A stretch of DNA of 64,000 nucleotides from Pandoraea capi. GTDB taxonomy: Bacteria; Pseudomonadota; Gammaproteobacteria; Burkholderiales; Burkholderiaceae. Below the pieces are notes generated by a model, which worked only from the letters and a program-made list of their open reading frames with translations, was not told the origin of the DNA and made no database searches. The stretch covers positions 186,001 to 250,000 of the forward strand of contig NZ_CABPRV010000004.1 of NCBI RefSeq assembly GCF_902459735.1, in the 5' to 3' direction. Position numbers and translations under genes: made by a program. Of this stretch, positions 54,049 through 63,634 are shown one piece after another; the first letter of the stretch is position 1, and every line of letters starts with the position of its first letter.

Positions 54049-55227
54049 TTAATTCGACAGGCGCGACGACGTGGCTGCGAGCGTTGCAACGATCGTCTGC
54101 GCCAGTTCGACCGGATCGACGGCGCTCACATCGCTCTGGGTTTGCAAAGGTGTGGACTGGCAACGCGGCGTGAGGCGCAGATACGGCGGCTCGGCCGCAG
54201 CGAACAGCGTGACGCTTGGCGCGCGTGTCGTATGCGCCACGTGCATCAGGCCTCCGTCCGCGCCGACGAACAGCGACGCATTCGCGATGACACGCTTCGC
54301 GTCACGCAACGTCAGCTCGCCAACGAATGAGACCAGCTCGAGGTGCGGGAACTTCGTCTGCATGAGTTCACGGGCGGCATCTGCACCGTTGCCCGAACCC
54401 AACAGCACGATGCCCGTCGGCATGCCCGGTGCCAACGCCACTTCGTAAGCGTCGATACATTCGCGCCAATGGGTATAGGTGCGGCGCGGTTCGACCCCGC
54501 CCATCGCCAACACAATGAACGGTCCGGACGGCAAACGATTGACGATCGCTTGCGGCAAATCCATCTCTTCGCGCAGATACGGTTTTGCTCGGGCGAAGAG
54601 TTCGTCGGGGGCGAGTTGCAGATCGAAGACGTCGTTGACGGCAGCCAGACTGAACTGTGTCTGATTGCGATCCGGCCCATGGAAGAAGCGGAACAGGCAG
54701 GCGAACGGCAGCGCCGCGAAAAAGCGGCGTTTGATGCGCAGCGTCGGGTAGTTGAATTCCTGCAAGACCACGACATCGTAGTTCGCCGGATCGACGGCCG
54801 CCGGATCATCGTAGATGTTCCGGAAAATATCGTCGCCGTCGAACACGGCCTTCAGGCCCGATCCGATGAGCAGGTCGACCGGGCCTTCGCGATCACGCAG
54901 CAACGCGCGGCCGGACATGTCCATCACGGCATCGCCAACGGAAGCCTTGCCGCCATAGATCCACAACACACGTGCCTGCGGCGCGACGTGCCGCACCTCG
55001 CGTCCCGCCTGACCGCTGAGCGCGAGACGCAGGCGGCGATGGAGGTACTTCTTGGCGACGGAGAACTTCGAGGTGCGTTGCAGGAAGACGTCCGGCTCGT
55101 GGTACACCCACTCGTAAGGAATACGGGTGCACGGATCGATGAGGCTGGCGAAGCGGCGCTGCGGCTGTGACATGGATGGATCGGTCGGATCGAAAGCGGG
55201 TCGGCCGCTGCGCAGGCTCCGCATCAC
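54049..55227 (-). CDS. Glycosyltransferase family 9 (heptosyltransferase-like)
   Basis: 392 residues with the GT9/heptosyltransferase pattern: an N-terminal Rossmann-like half (VLWIYGGKASVGDAVMDMSG) and a C-terminal half with PTGIVLLGSGNGADAARELM and ASLFVGADGGLMHVAHTTRA, the nucleotide-sugar site. Such enzymes extend the LPS core or a related glycan at the inner face of the inner membrane. The start is uncertain: GTG at 55227, ATG at 55224 and ATG at 55173 are all possible, none with a clear ribosome-binding site. Confidence 0.82.
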   Translation of the reverse strand: MMRSLRSGRPAFDPTDPSMSQPQRRFASLIDPCTRIPYEWVYHEPDVFLQRTSKFSVAKKYLHRRLRLALSGQAGREVRHVAPQARVLWIYGGKASVGDAVMDMSGRALLRDREGPVDLLIGSGLKAVFDGDDIFRNIYDDPAAVDPANYDVVVLQEFNYPTLRIKRRFFAALPFACLFRFFHGPDRNQTQFSLAAVNDVFDLQLAPDELFARAKPYLREEMDLPQAIVNRLPSGPFIVLAMGGVEPRRTYTHWRECIDAYEVALAPGMPTGIVLLGSGNGADAARELMQTKFPHLELVSFVGELTLRDAKRVIANASLFVGADGGLMHVAHTTRAPSVTLFAAAEPPYLRLTPRCQSTPLQTQSDVSAVDPVELAQTIVATLAATSSRLSN

Positions 55228-55361
55228 ATGGCGCGCTCATGGAGAACCCATTGAGCACTTACGGGGGCGCGCGAAGCGGCTCTTGAAGTTCGGGAGTATG
55301 CCACGAGCGCGCTCCCGCGACGGGTGGCTCCCCTCACACGCCCCCGCCCATGAGTGCGTCC

Positions 55362-57020
55362 TTACACGACCTGAAAGTGATGCGTGCCGTCGCGATGCAA
55401 CTGATCGACGAGACCGAATTCCCAGTCGAGGTAGGCCTGCATGGCCTCGGCGGCATTGTCGGTGCCTTCGTACGGACGACGGTAGCGGTCGTCGCGCGCG
55501 CTGGCCAGATGCGTCTCGCCGGATTCGAGCGGCAACCCCGCATTGATCCACGCCTGCGTGCCGCCATCGAGCACCACGATCTCGGCATCGGTCAGACGCC
55601 GCAGATCGGCTGCCGCGAAGCGTGCCAGCAGGCTGGAGCCGCAGGTCAGCACGTAGCGCTGCACAGGGCCGATCTCACGCAGCGCCTGCGCCAGACGTGC
55701 CCGAATCACGAACCATGCGCCCGGGATATGACGCTTGACGTAGTTGACGCCCGACGTGAAGTCGAGCACCGCGATCTGACCGGGCGTCGCATCGTCGAGC
55801 CAGCGCGCGAGCAACGCGGGCGTGACCGTGTCCACATCGGGCGCGCTCGGCGTGTGCAACGGCCAGCCGCCCTGCGCGTCGCGCGCCTCGTCGCCGTGCG
55901 GCTCGACCACATACACCGTCCAGCCCATCTGGGCGAGCCAAGAGCCGGTCATGTCGGCACGCACGCCGTCGTTGTCCGCAAGCACGATCCATGCGCCGCG
56001 CACCGGCGCCTGATGATCCGTCTCCTGCACCAGTTGGCCGCCCGGGGCGTTCGCAAAATCGGGAAGATGCCCCGCCGCGTACTCCTCCGGCGTGCGCACG
56101 TCGAACCGGTAGACAGTGCGCCCCGGGGCATTCAGGGACGGCAGCTCCGCCAACGCAATCCGACGCACCCCGGCACGATCCGCTACGTCACGTGCGCCTT
56201 CGCGGGCGACGGCCAGCGTGGCTTCACGCACGGTCGACGGGTGACGACGGTCGGCGCCGCGTTCCAGCGTCTGACCGGCAAGCGTCCAGCCGATGGTGCC
56301 GTTGCGCAGGGCCGCGACGGGATTCGGCAGACCGGCGTTGACAAGCGATTGCGTGCCGATGATGCTGCGCGTGCGTCCCGCGCAATTGACGATCACCCGC
56401 GTGGCCGGATCGGGCGCGAGTTCGCGCACGCGCAGCACCAGCTCCGCGCCGGGCACACTCGTCGAGCCGGGAATGTTCATCGTCTGGTATTCGTCGAAAC
56501 GGCGGGCGTCAACGACGACCACGTCCGCGTCGGCATCGAGCAACGCCTGCACTTCCTGCGCCGAGAGCGACGGCGTATGCCGCAGCCCTTCCACCCACTC
56601 GCCGAACGCTTTGCTAGGCACATTCACGTCGCGGAAGACTTCGCCACCGGCCGCGATCCAGCCGTCGAGGCCGCCCGCGAGCAGATTGACGTCGGTGTAG
56701 CCGAGCTTGCAAAGCACGGCGGCGGCACGCGGCGCGAGATCCTCACCGTCATGCACGCCATAGACGACGATGCGCGTGTCACGGCGCGGAATGCGCGCCC
56801 ACGCGTCGATCTCCACACGCGAGAGCGGCAGGTTGGCGGCCCATAGCGGGTGTGTCTGCGCGAACGGATCTTCCTCGCGCACGTCGAGCAAGGCGATTTC
56901 GTTACGCGCGAGCAACGCAGCGCGCACCTCGGCATAGGTCAGTTCGGGGAACGCGGCGTCTGCGGTCTGCGACGATACGTCGTTGGATGTGGGGGATGCG
57001 GTGGTCGATTGCACGGACAC
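55362..57020 (-). CDS. Four-domain rhodanese-like sulfurtransferase
   Basis: 552 residues made of four rhodanese modules (about 25-130, 145-260, 300-410, 430-545). Only modules 2 and 4 keep an active-site Cys (VIVNCAGRTRSI; YVLTCGSSLLARF); module 1 has Gly (VVYGVHDGED) and module 3 Asp (IVLADNDGVR) at that place. It begins with GTG at 57020 behind AAGGAA. It lies 73 bp downstream of a cysteine dioxygenase-type gene on the same strand, so a role in sulfane or sulfite metabolism is likely. Confidence 0.88.
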   Translation of the reverse strand: MSVQSTTASPTSNDVSSQTADAAFPELTYAEVRAALLARNEIALLDVREEDPFAQTHPLWAANLPLSRVEIDAWARIPRRDTRIVVYGVHDGEDLAPRAAAVLCKLGYTDVNLLAGGLDGWIAAGGEVFRDVNVPSKAFGEWVEGLRHTPSLSAQEVQALLDADADVVVVDARRFDEYQTMNIPGSTSVPGAELVLRVRELAPDPATRVIVNCAGRTRSIIGTQSLVNAGLPNPVAALRNGTIGWTLAGQTLERGADRRHPSTVREATLAVAREGARDVADRAGVRRIALAELPSLNAPGRTVYRFDVRTPEEYAAGHLPDFANAPGGQLVQETDHQAPVRGAWIVLADNDGVRADMTGSWLAQMGWTVYVVEPHGDEARDAQGGWPLHTPSAPDVDTVTPALLARWLDDATPGQIAVLDFTSGVNYVKRHIPGAWFVIRARLAQALREIGPVQRYVLTCGSSLLARFAAADLRRLTDAEIVVLDGGTQAWINAGLPLESGETHLASARDDRYRRPYEGTDNAAEAMQAYLDWEFGLVDQLHRDGTHHFQVV

Positions 57021-57093
57021 GGTGATTCCTTGAATTCGTCGAATGCCGACGCCTGCGGGTTCGTCAGGCCCATCAGGCGCGTCGGGCGTTTGT

Positions 57094-57759
57094 CTATTGT
57101 TTGTCGGCGGGCGGCGCGGCCTTGCCCCACGGGTTCGGCAGTTGCGCGTTGGCATAGCCGGAGACGAAGCCCTTGCGCTCGCCCGACTCGGTGAAGACGC
57201 TGCGGTGCACCGCCCCGATGTTCGCGCCGTAGACGTGGATGCTCACCGACACGCGGTCGTCGTAAGCGTTGCTCACGCGGTGGATGTCGCCCAGTCGCGG
57301 CGACAGCACTTCGACGTCGCCCGGCGTGAGCCGTACCGGATCACCCGCGATGACGGGCACGCCTTGCGCGTCCAGCACGTACGGCTGCGAGTCTTCCGCC
57401 CCGCGCAACATGCCGATCAGTCCCCACACGGTGTGATCGTGAATCGGCGTGCGCTGGCCCGGCCCCCACACGAAACTCACGATGGAGAATCGTTGCGCGG
57501 AATCGCAGTGCAACAGGAATTGCCGGTAATGCTCGGGATGCGGCGTAGCGAACGCCTCGGGCAGCCAGTCGTCGCGGGCGACGAGTTGCGCCAGCAGTCC
57601 GGCGCCCTCTTCGAGCAGCGTGGTCTCGTGCGGACGCCGCTCCAGCAGTCGCGAAAACGCAGCCACGAAGGTGCGCAGCGGGTCGAGCGCGTCGTAATCG
57701 TGTGCCGGCAAATCGCGCGACAAGGCGATGCCATCGAGCACTTCGGTCGTACCTGTCAT
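57094..57759 (-). CDS. Cysteine dioxygenase-family thiol dioxygenase
   Basis: 221 residues, a cupin of the cysteine dioxygenase group. The iron ligands are in TPIHDHTVWGLIG (H-x-H) with a later His in LGDIHRVSNAYDD, and the conserved Tyr is in SIHVYGANIG. The family oxidises cysteine or 3-mercaptopropionate to the sulfinate. The start at 57759 follows GGGAA and overlaps the stop of the SfnB-like gene (ATGA), so the two are co-translated. Confidence 0.85.
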   Translation of the reverse strand: MTGTTEVLDGIALSRDLPAHDYDALDPLRTFVAAFSRLLERRPHETTLLEEGAGLLAQLVARDDWLPEAFATPHPEHYRQFLLHCDSAQRFSIVSFVWGPGQRTPIHDHTVWGLIGMLRGAEDSQPYVLDAQGVPVIAGDPVRLTPGDVEVLSPRLGDIHRVSNAYDDRVSVSIHVYGANIGAVHRSVFTESGERKGFVSGYANAQLPNPWGKAAPPADKQ

Positions 57760-59027
57760 GCAGATTCCCGGAAAGCGGCGAGCGCCTGCCTGCCGGCAGC
57801 GCCCAGAATGGTGTCGTTTTGCGGCGTGTGGATGCGGCTGCACAGCACGTCGCGATGATAGCGCTCAAGCGGGTTGTTGCGCGAAAGCCCATGGTTGCCC
57901 GACAGTTGCAGGGCCAGTTCCAGCGCGCGGATCGCGTTGCCCGTCACCGTGAACTTTAGCGCACCGCTGGCAATGTCGTCATCGGGTTCTCCCGCATCGG
58001 CTGCGTGCGCCGCAGCATCGAGCAGACGCTGATTGACGTGCAGCAGCGTTGCGATCTCCCCCACGGTCTCCTGAACACGCGGCAGGGTCGCAAGCGGCGC
58101 GCCGAGATTGCCCGGCACGCGTGTATTCAGGAACGTCACGAGCCAGTCGACGCCCGCGCGGGCGACGGCGTCATAAAGCGTGCCGAGCAATACGCTCATC
58201 CACGCCTGCTGCTCGATATGGGCATCGTTGTCGCGCTGCCCGATGCCCGCCGGCGCCCACTCGGACGGCGCACGAATGTCCACCGCATTGCCGAACGGCA
58301 GATCGATGTCCTCCAGAATGACCTCATGACTGGCAGACGCCCGCAGGCCGAGGTGATCCCAGTTCTGCACCACGCGAATGCCCGGCCGATCGGGCGACGC
58401 CTCGGCACCCGCCGGACGCGGCACGAGAAACACGCCGACACGCGGCTCCGCTTCGTCCGTGCGCGCCCACACCGAAAGCCAGCGCAGCGCCGGAATGCCG
58501 GTGCAATACAGCTTGCGCCCGGACAGCCGCCAGCCGGTTTCGGTACGTCGTGCAATGGTCGACGGCAAGCCGCCCCGCGCCGGCGTGCCGAGATCGGGCT
58601 CGACGCGCAGCGCATTGATGAGCGAGCCGTCACGCACCGCGCTCTCGAACACCGCGCGACGCTGCGCTTCGGCCCAGCGCGTGCTGGTTCTCACGAGCGA
58701 GCGATGCTGGAGATAGGTCATCGTCAGTACGAGCGCCGTGGCCGATTCGCCGGCGGCGACAGCCCCGACGATGCGGCGCGCCGTCGCCAATCCGCCGCCA
58801 CCGCCGCCCTCGGCACGCGGCACGATTTCGGCGATCAGGCCATGACGATGCAGCAGCGCAAAGTTCTCGAACGGAAAACGGGCATCGCGATCGAGCGACG
58901 CCGCGCCCTCGGCCAACGCGCGCGTGATGGGCGGCAGCAGCGCGTCCAGTTGAGCCAGGCGTGCGGGGCCGTCGGCACGCGGCAGGGGCAGTACCGCCCC
59001 GGAAGGTGCGAGACCGGAAGAAGACAT
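57756..59027 (-). CDS. SfnB/DszC-like acyl-CoA dehydrogenase-fold flavoprotein
   Basis: 423 residues with the acyl-CoA dehydrogenase fold: an N-terminal helical domain, a middle beta domain (WRLSGRKLYCTGIPALRWLS) and a C-terminal helical domain ending near GNHGLSRNNPLERYHRDVL. This pattern is that of the SfnB/DszC group, flavin-dependent enzymes linked to use of organosulfur compounds. It is divergent from the LLM monooxygenase gene with 261 bp between, in which a clear inverted repeat lies. Confidence 0.85.
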   Translation of the reverse strand: MSSSGLAPSGAVLPLPRADGPARLAQLDALLPPITRALAEGAASLDRDARFPFENFALLHRHGLIAEIVPRAEGGGGGGLATARRIVGAVAAGESATALVLTMTYLQHRSLVRTSTRWAEAQRRAVFESAVRDGSLINALRVEPDLGTPARGGLPSTIARRTETGWRLSGRKLYCTGIPALRWLSVWARTDEAEPRVGVFLVPRPAGAEASPDRPGIRVVQNWDHLGLRASASHEVILEDIDLPFGNAVDIRAPSEWAPAGIGQRDNDAHIEQQAWMSVLLGTLYDAVARAGVDWLVTFLNTRVPGNLGAPLATLPRVQETVGEIATLLHVNQRLLDAAAHAADAGEPDDDIASGALKFTVTGNAIRALELALQLSGNHGLSRNNPLERYHRDVLCSRIHTPQNDTILGAAGRQALAAFRESA

Positions 59028-59139
59028 GATTTTGGAATAAGCAAATTCGCGTTCGGCACCCTGTGCGCCTCACTGCGTGTCGGTATGACCGTGCCCATAG
59101 CGTAAGGCCCGGCATGGCGCGGCCCAACCATCCATATCG

Positions 59140-59164
59140 AATAATCTTTGCGGAAATGATTATT
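59140..59164. promoter_or_regulatory. Inverted repeat in the sulfur-gene divergent promoter
   Basis: AATAATC and GATTATT are separated by 11 bp in an AT-rich patch between the divergent SfnB-like and LLM genes. The size fits a LysR-type site such as that of CysB or Cbl; the binding protein is inference. Confidence 0.55.
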
Positions 59165-59288
59165 TAACGGCCGGAGATTGTTTGCGTAGGCTCACTCCCA
59201 TTCACCGTCTGTTCCGATCGATGGGCGTGTAGCGCAAACCGACCCACGTCGCCGTGCACGCGTCCCCTGTCAAAAAATGGAGAGCGTC

Positions 59289-60386
59289 ATGAGCGTCGAA
59301 ATCATCGGCATGATTCAAAGCAGTAAGCAATCCGAAATTCATCCCAAGAGCGGTCCGGTCGTCGACCGCGACTACGTGCGCAACTTCGCGCGAGCTCACG
59401 AGCAATCGGGCTTCGACCGCATTCTCGTGCCGCATCACTCGACCAGTCCGTCGGCCACGCTCACAATCGCCTACGCGTCGGCCGTGACCGAGAACATCCA
59501 CTTCATGCTCGCGCATCGTCCGGGGTTCGTCGCCCCGACGCTGGCCGCACGCCAGATCGCCACGCTCGACCAGTTCAGCGGCGGACGTCTGGGCGTTCAC
59601 TTCATCTCCGGCGGCTCCGACGAAGAACAGCAGCGTGACGGCGACTTCCTGCTGCACGACGAACGCTATGCGCGCACGGACGAGTACCTGAGCATTCTGC
59701 GTCGCATCTGGACGGAAGACACGCCGTTCGATCACGACGGCAAGTACTACCGCTTCAAGCAAGGCTTCTCCGAAGTCAAACCCGTGCAGCAACCGCACGT
59801 GCCGATCTTCTTTGGCGGCGCCTCCGAGGCTGCGCTGGAAGTCGCGGCCAGGCATGCGGACATCTATGCGCTGTGGGGCGAGTCGCTCGATCAGGTACGC
59901 GACATCACCACGCGCGTACGCGCCGCAGCGGCGGTATATGGCCGCGTGCCGCGCTTCTCGGTGTCGTTTCGTCCGATTCTGGCCGAGACGGAAACCAAGG
60001 CCTGGGAGCGCGCCGACAAGATTCTTGCGCAGGCGAAGGCCATTCGCGAAGCCGCGGGGCTGCCGCAGGGCTCGGCACTGCAAAGCGAGGGCGCTCGCCG
60101 CCTGCTCGCCGCCGCCGACAAGGGCGCGCGTCTGGACAAGGTGCTGTGGACCGAGATCGCCAAGCTCATCGGTGGACGTTCGAACTCCACCGCACTCGTG
60201 GGCACGCCGGAACAGGTCGCCGACGCCCTGCTCGATTACTACGACCTCGGGGTCACGACGTTCCTCATTCGCGGCTTCGATCCGCTGGGCGACGCCATCG
60301 ACTACGGACGCGAGCTGATTCCGCGCCTGCGCACGCTGGTCGCCGAGCGCGACCGTCAGCACGACGCCACGCGCCGCGCCGCCTGA
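59289..60386 (+). CDS. LLM-class flavin-dependent alkanesulfonate monooxygenase (SsuD-like)
   Basis: 365 residues, a luciferase-like TIM barrel of the SsuD group: GFDRILVPHHSTSPSATLTI near residue 35, MLAHRPGFVAPTLAARQIAT near 75, ISGGSDEEQQRDGDFLLHDE near 108 and FGGASEAALEVAA near 178. With FMNH2 from a reductase such enzymes cleave alkanesulfonates to an aldehyde and sulfite. GGAG precedes the ATG at 59289. It heads a plus-strand operon with an aldolase-fold gene and an Ssu-type importer. Confidence 0.87.
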   Translation: MSVEIIGMIQSSKQSEIHPKSGPVVDRDYVRNFARAHEQSGFDRILVPHHSTSPSATLTIAYASAVTENIHFMLAHRPGFVAPTLAARQIATLDQFSGGRLGVHFISGGSDEEQQRDGDFLLHDERYARTDEYLSILRRIWTEDTPFDHDGKYYRFKQGFSEVKPVQQPHVPIFFGGASEAALEVAARHADIYALWGESLDQVRDITTRVRAAAAVYGRVPRFSVSFRPILAETETKAWERADKILAQAKAIREAAGLPQGSALQSEGARRLLAAADKGARLDKVLWTEIAKLIGGRSNSTALVGTPEQVADALLDYYDLGVTTFLIRGFDPLGDAIDYGRELIPRLRTLVAERDRQHDATRRAA

Positions 60387-60435
60387 CGGACCAGTCGCCC
60401 CGTCACTTCCCCACTCGACGCCAAGGAGAAACTCA

Positions 60436-61335
60436 ATGGCTGCCGTTCTGCCCGTCGACACCCACAGCTTCGGACGTACCTCGCCCACCTCGCCGGCGCC
60501 CATCACCCCGGCCACCGTCACCACGCCGACCGGCCTTGTGCTCAACGCCGCCCCGGCGCAGCGCTTCTGGTTCGACGCGCCGCCCGTGCGCAGCGACATC
60601 GTCGCCGAGCGTCGCCATCGTCAGACACGTCTTGCCGCCGCGTTCCGCATCTTCGCGCGTCACGGCTTCGACCTCGGGCTGGCCGGCCACATCACCGCGC
60701 GCGATCCCGAGCTGACCGACCACTTCTGGGTCAATCCGCTCGGCGTGCACTTCTCGCGCATCAAGGTCTCCGACCTGCTGCTCGTGAACGCAAAGGGTGA
60801 GACCGTCGTGGGCGATCGGCCCCTCAACAAGGCGGCGTTCGCCATTCATGCGGCGATTCACGAAGCGCATCCGCATCTGGTCGCCGCTGCGCACACCCAT
60901 TCGACCTACGGCAAGGCATGGTCGACGCTGGGCCGCGCACTCGATCCGCTCACGCAGGACTCGTGCGGCTTCTTCGAAGACCACGCGCTCTTCGACGACT
61001 TCACCGGCATGGTGGTCGACGACAGCGAAGGCAACCGCATCGCGCACGCACTGAACAAGCCCGATGGCAGCGGCACGGTCAAGGGCGTGATCCTCAAGAA
61101 CCACGGCATTCTCACCGCGGGCCCGACGGTCGAGGCCGCTGCGTGGTGGTACATCGCGCTCGAGAACGTTGCGCACACGCAGTTGCTCGCCGAGGCCGCC
61201 GGCACGCCGCAACGCATTGATGAGGCGACGGCGCGTCACACGCACAGTCAGGTCGGTGGCCCGGAAGGCGCGCTGTACTCGTTCGAAAGCCTTTACGAGG
61301 GCCTCGTCGAAGCCGAGCCGGATCTGCTCGACTGA
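60436..61335 (+). CDS. Class II aldolase/adducin-family protein
   Basis: 299 residues: a 45-residue Pro/Thr-rich N-terminal extension, then the class II aldolase/adducin domain with metal His in AAAHTHSTYGKAW and LKNHGILTAGPTVEAAAW. AAGGAGA precedes the ATG, 49 bp after the LLM gene. In an organosulfur operon it might act on the aldehyde or hydroxy acid left after desulfonation; the substrate is not known. Confidence 0.85.
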   Translation: MAAVLPVDTHSFGRTSPTSPAPITPATVTTPTGLVLNAAPAQRFWFDAPPVRSDIVAERRHRQTRLAAAFRIFARHGFDLGLAGHITARDPELTDHFWVNPLGVHFSRIKVSDLLLVNAKGETVVGDRPLNKAAFAIHAAIHEAHPHLVAAAHTHSTYGKAWSTLGRALDPLTQDSCGFFEDHALFDDFTGMVVDDSEGNRIAHALNKPDGSGTVKGVILKNHGILTAGPTVEAAAWWYIALENVAHTQLLAEAAGTPQRIDEATARHTHSQVGGPEGALYSFESLYEGLVEAEPDLLD

Positions 61336-61416
61336 CTTTGCGCTGCTGACTTTGCACGACTGAGGTACACGCAAACCCGTGTACAAACATCACAAATCAA
61401 CAGGGGAGTCGTATCC

Positions 61417-62460
61417 ATGAAGTTCCGCCACACCGACAAGACCATCGATGTCGCCACACCCGCCACCGTGCACGCCGGTCGCCGCAAGGTGCTGCGCGCG
61501 GGCACAGCCGTGGCGCTCGCCGCGCCCGCGTTGCTGCTCGGGCGTCAGGCATGGTCGCAACCGAAGAAGCTCACGTTCGCGTGGAACCAGAACTCGTTCT
61601 GCCTGACGCCCATCGTTGCGGCGCAGGAGCGCGGCTTCTTCGAAAAGAACGGCTTGCAGGTCGACCTCATCAACTACAGCGGCTCGACCGATCAGTTGCT
61701 CGAATCCATCGCCACAGGCAAGGCAGACGCCGCCGTGGGCATGATTCACCGCTGGCTCAAGCCCCTGGAATCGGGCTTCGACGTGAAGATCATCGGCAGC
61801 TCGCACGGCGGCTGCGTGCGTTTGCTCGGCTCGAAGGCGGCAGGGATCACGTCGCTCGCCGCGCTCAAGGGCAAGACCGTCGGCGTGTCGGATCTGGCCG
61901 CACCGGGCAAGCACTTCTTCCAGATTCTGCTCGCGAAGAACGGCATCGACGCCGAGCGCGACATCACCTGGCGTCAGTATCCAGCCGACCTGCTCGGCGT
62001 GGCTGTGGACAAAGGCGAGATTCAGGCAATTGCCGACGGCGACCCGAACCTCTATCTGCTGGAAAAGCGCACCAACGGCGCGTACGTCGAACTGGCGACG
62101 AACCTCAGCGGCGAATACGCCCGCAAGGTGTGCTGCGTGATCGGCGCACGCGGCGAACTCGTGCGCAACGACCGGGCCGCCGCGAGCGCGCTGGCACGCT
62201 CGATCGTGCAGGCCACGGAATTCGTCAACGAGAATCCGAACGAGGCCGCGAAGATCTTCGCCAAGTACTCGCCGAAGATCAGCCCCGAAGATCTGCGCAA
62301 GCTGTACGCCACGCTCACCTATACCCATCACCCGACCGGTGTCGATCTGCGCGACGAGATCGCGTATTTCGCCGACGACTTCCGTCGTATCGGCGTGCTC
62401 AAGAAGACGACCGATCCGCAGAAACTCGCGCAGCACGTCTACGCCAATGTGCTGGGCTGA
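61417..62460 (+). CDS. ABC transporter substrate-binding protein (SsuA/NMT1 type)
   Basis: 347 residues with a probable Tat signal (GRRKVLRAGTAVALAAPALL, cleavage near QAWSQ at residue 48) and the SsuA/TauA fold (TPIVAAQERGFFEKNGLQVD; ESIATGKADAAVGMIHRWL). It binds an aliphatic sulfonate or related compound in the periplasm for the permease and ATPase downstream. GGGGAG precedes the ATG. Confidence 0.88.
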   Translation: MKFRHTDKTIDVATPATVHAGRRKVLRAGTAVALAAPALLLGRQAWSQPKKLTFAWNQNSFCLTPIVAAQERGFFEKNGLQVDLINYSGSTDQLLESIATGKADAAVGMIHRWLKPLESGFDVKIIGSSHGGCVRLLGSKAAGITSLAALKGKTVGVSDLAAPGKHFFQILLAKNGIDAERDITWRQYPADLLGVAVDKGEIQAIADGDPNLYLLEKRTNGAYVELATNLSGEYARKVCCVIGARGELVRNDRAAASALARSIVQATEFVNENPNEAAKIFAKYSPKISPEDLRKLYATLTYTHHPTGVDLRDEIAYFADDFRRIGVLKKTTDPQKLAQHVYANVLG

Positions 62461-62485
62461 CGCTGCAATTTTTGGATAAGCCACC

Positions 62486-63634
62486 ATGAGTGCAATCCTC
62501 GACAATGCCGCACTGCGCGGCGCCTCGCCCGCCGGTGCACTGGAATTGACGGAACACACGGAAGGCTCGGCGCTGCGCGCGACGGCGTCGGCGGTGTCGA
62601 CGACGTCCTCGCATCTGCCAGTATTCGACGACACCGACATCGATCAACTGTTTGCCGCACCACGCGCCCCGGCGCTGTGGGGCGCGGGCTTCGCGGCCGC
62701 ACTCGCCTGGGCGGCCTTCGGCTCGCTCACGCTGCGCTGGCCCAACAAGATCGTGGGGTTCGCCGACTGGGCGTTCACCGATGAGTTGGGCGTGTTCGCA
62801 CTGGTCGTCGCCGCGTTGCTCGCGGTGCTGTCCGTCGCGGGGCGCGCCACACCGCCGCTGCTGCGACTGCGCGAAGCGCTGACCGGCGCGGGCCCCTGGC
62901 TCGTCGCCATTCCGGTGGCGCTGTCTGCGTGGGAAATCCTCACCGCCAAGACGGGTGCACTGCCCACACCTTTCTTCGCCCCGCCGCAAGCGCTCATCGA
63001 GGTCTACACCGAAGACTGGCGACGGCTTGGCGACAGCGCGGTGAACACGCTCAAGCTGCTCGGTCTCGGCTTCGGCTTCGGTGCGGTTGCCGGCTTTCTG
63101 ATCGGCGTGTCGATCGGCTGGTCGCGCGCCATCGGCTATTGGGTGCATCCGGTGCTGCGCGTGCTCGGCCCGGTGCCCGCCACCGCGCTGCTGCCGCTGA
63201 CCTTCTACTTCTTCCCGTCGAGCTATTCCGCCGCCGCGTTCCTCATCGCATTGTCGACAGCCTTCCCCGTGGCGGTGCTTACGTGGTCGGGCGTTGCAGG
63301 CGTGAACAAGAGCTACTACGACGTGGCGCGCACACTTGGCGCATCGGAAGCGTTTCTGGTGCTGCGTGTGGCGATTCCCGCCGCCTTGCCGAACGTTTTC
63401 GTCGGCCTGTTCATGGGCCTCGGCGCGTCGTTCTCGGTACTCGTGACGGCCGAGATGATGGGCGTGAAGTCCGGCCTCGGCTGGTATCTCACGTGGGCGC
63501 AGGGCTGGGCGTCGTACGTGAACATGTACGCCGCATTGATCGTCATGGCATTGCTCTTCTCGGGCGTCATCACGTTGCTCTTTACCGTGCGCGACCGCGC
63601 GCTCGCCTGGCAGAAAGGAACCGTCAAATGGTAA
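62486..63634 (+). CDS. ABC transporter permease (SsuC type)
   Basis: 382 residues: about 70 hydrophilic N-terminal residues, then seven to eight membrane segments with the SsuC/TauC loop [20 protein letters not shown] and [20 protein letters not shown] (EAA motif). It is longer than classical SsuC (about 260), with an extra pair of helices at the front. Its stop overlaps the ATPase start by 7 bp. Confidence 0.88.
   Translation: MSAILDNAALRGASPAGALELTEHTEGSALRATASAVSTTSSHLPVFDDTDIDQLFAAPRAPALWGAGFAAALAWAAFGSLTLRWPNKIVGFADWAFTDELGVFALVVAALLAVLSVAGRATPPLLRLREALTGAGPWLVAIPVALSAWEILTAKTGALPTPFFAPPQALIEVYTEDWRRLGDSAVNTLKLLGLGFGFGAVAGFLIGVSIGWSRAIGYWVHPVLRVLGPVPATALLPLTFYFFPSSYSAAAFLIALSTAFPVAVLTWSGVAGVNKSYYDVARTLGASEAFLVLRVAIPAALPNVFVGLFMGLGASFSVLVTAEMMGVKSGLGWYLTWAQGWASYVNMYAALIVMALLFSGVITLLFTVRDRALAWQKGTVKW

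Noticed and set aside
53856-54330. Plus-strand frames beyond lux box 4
   Set aside because: They lack ribosome-binding sites, are rich in Arg, and overlap the end of the convergent GT9 gene.
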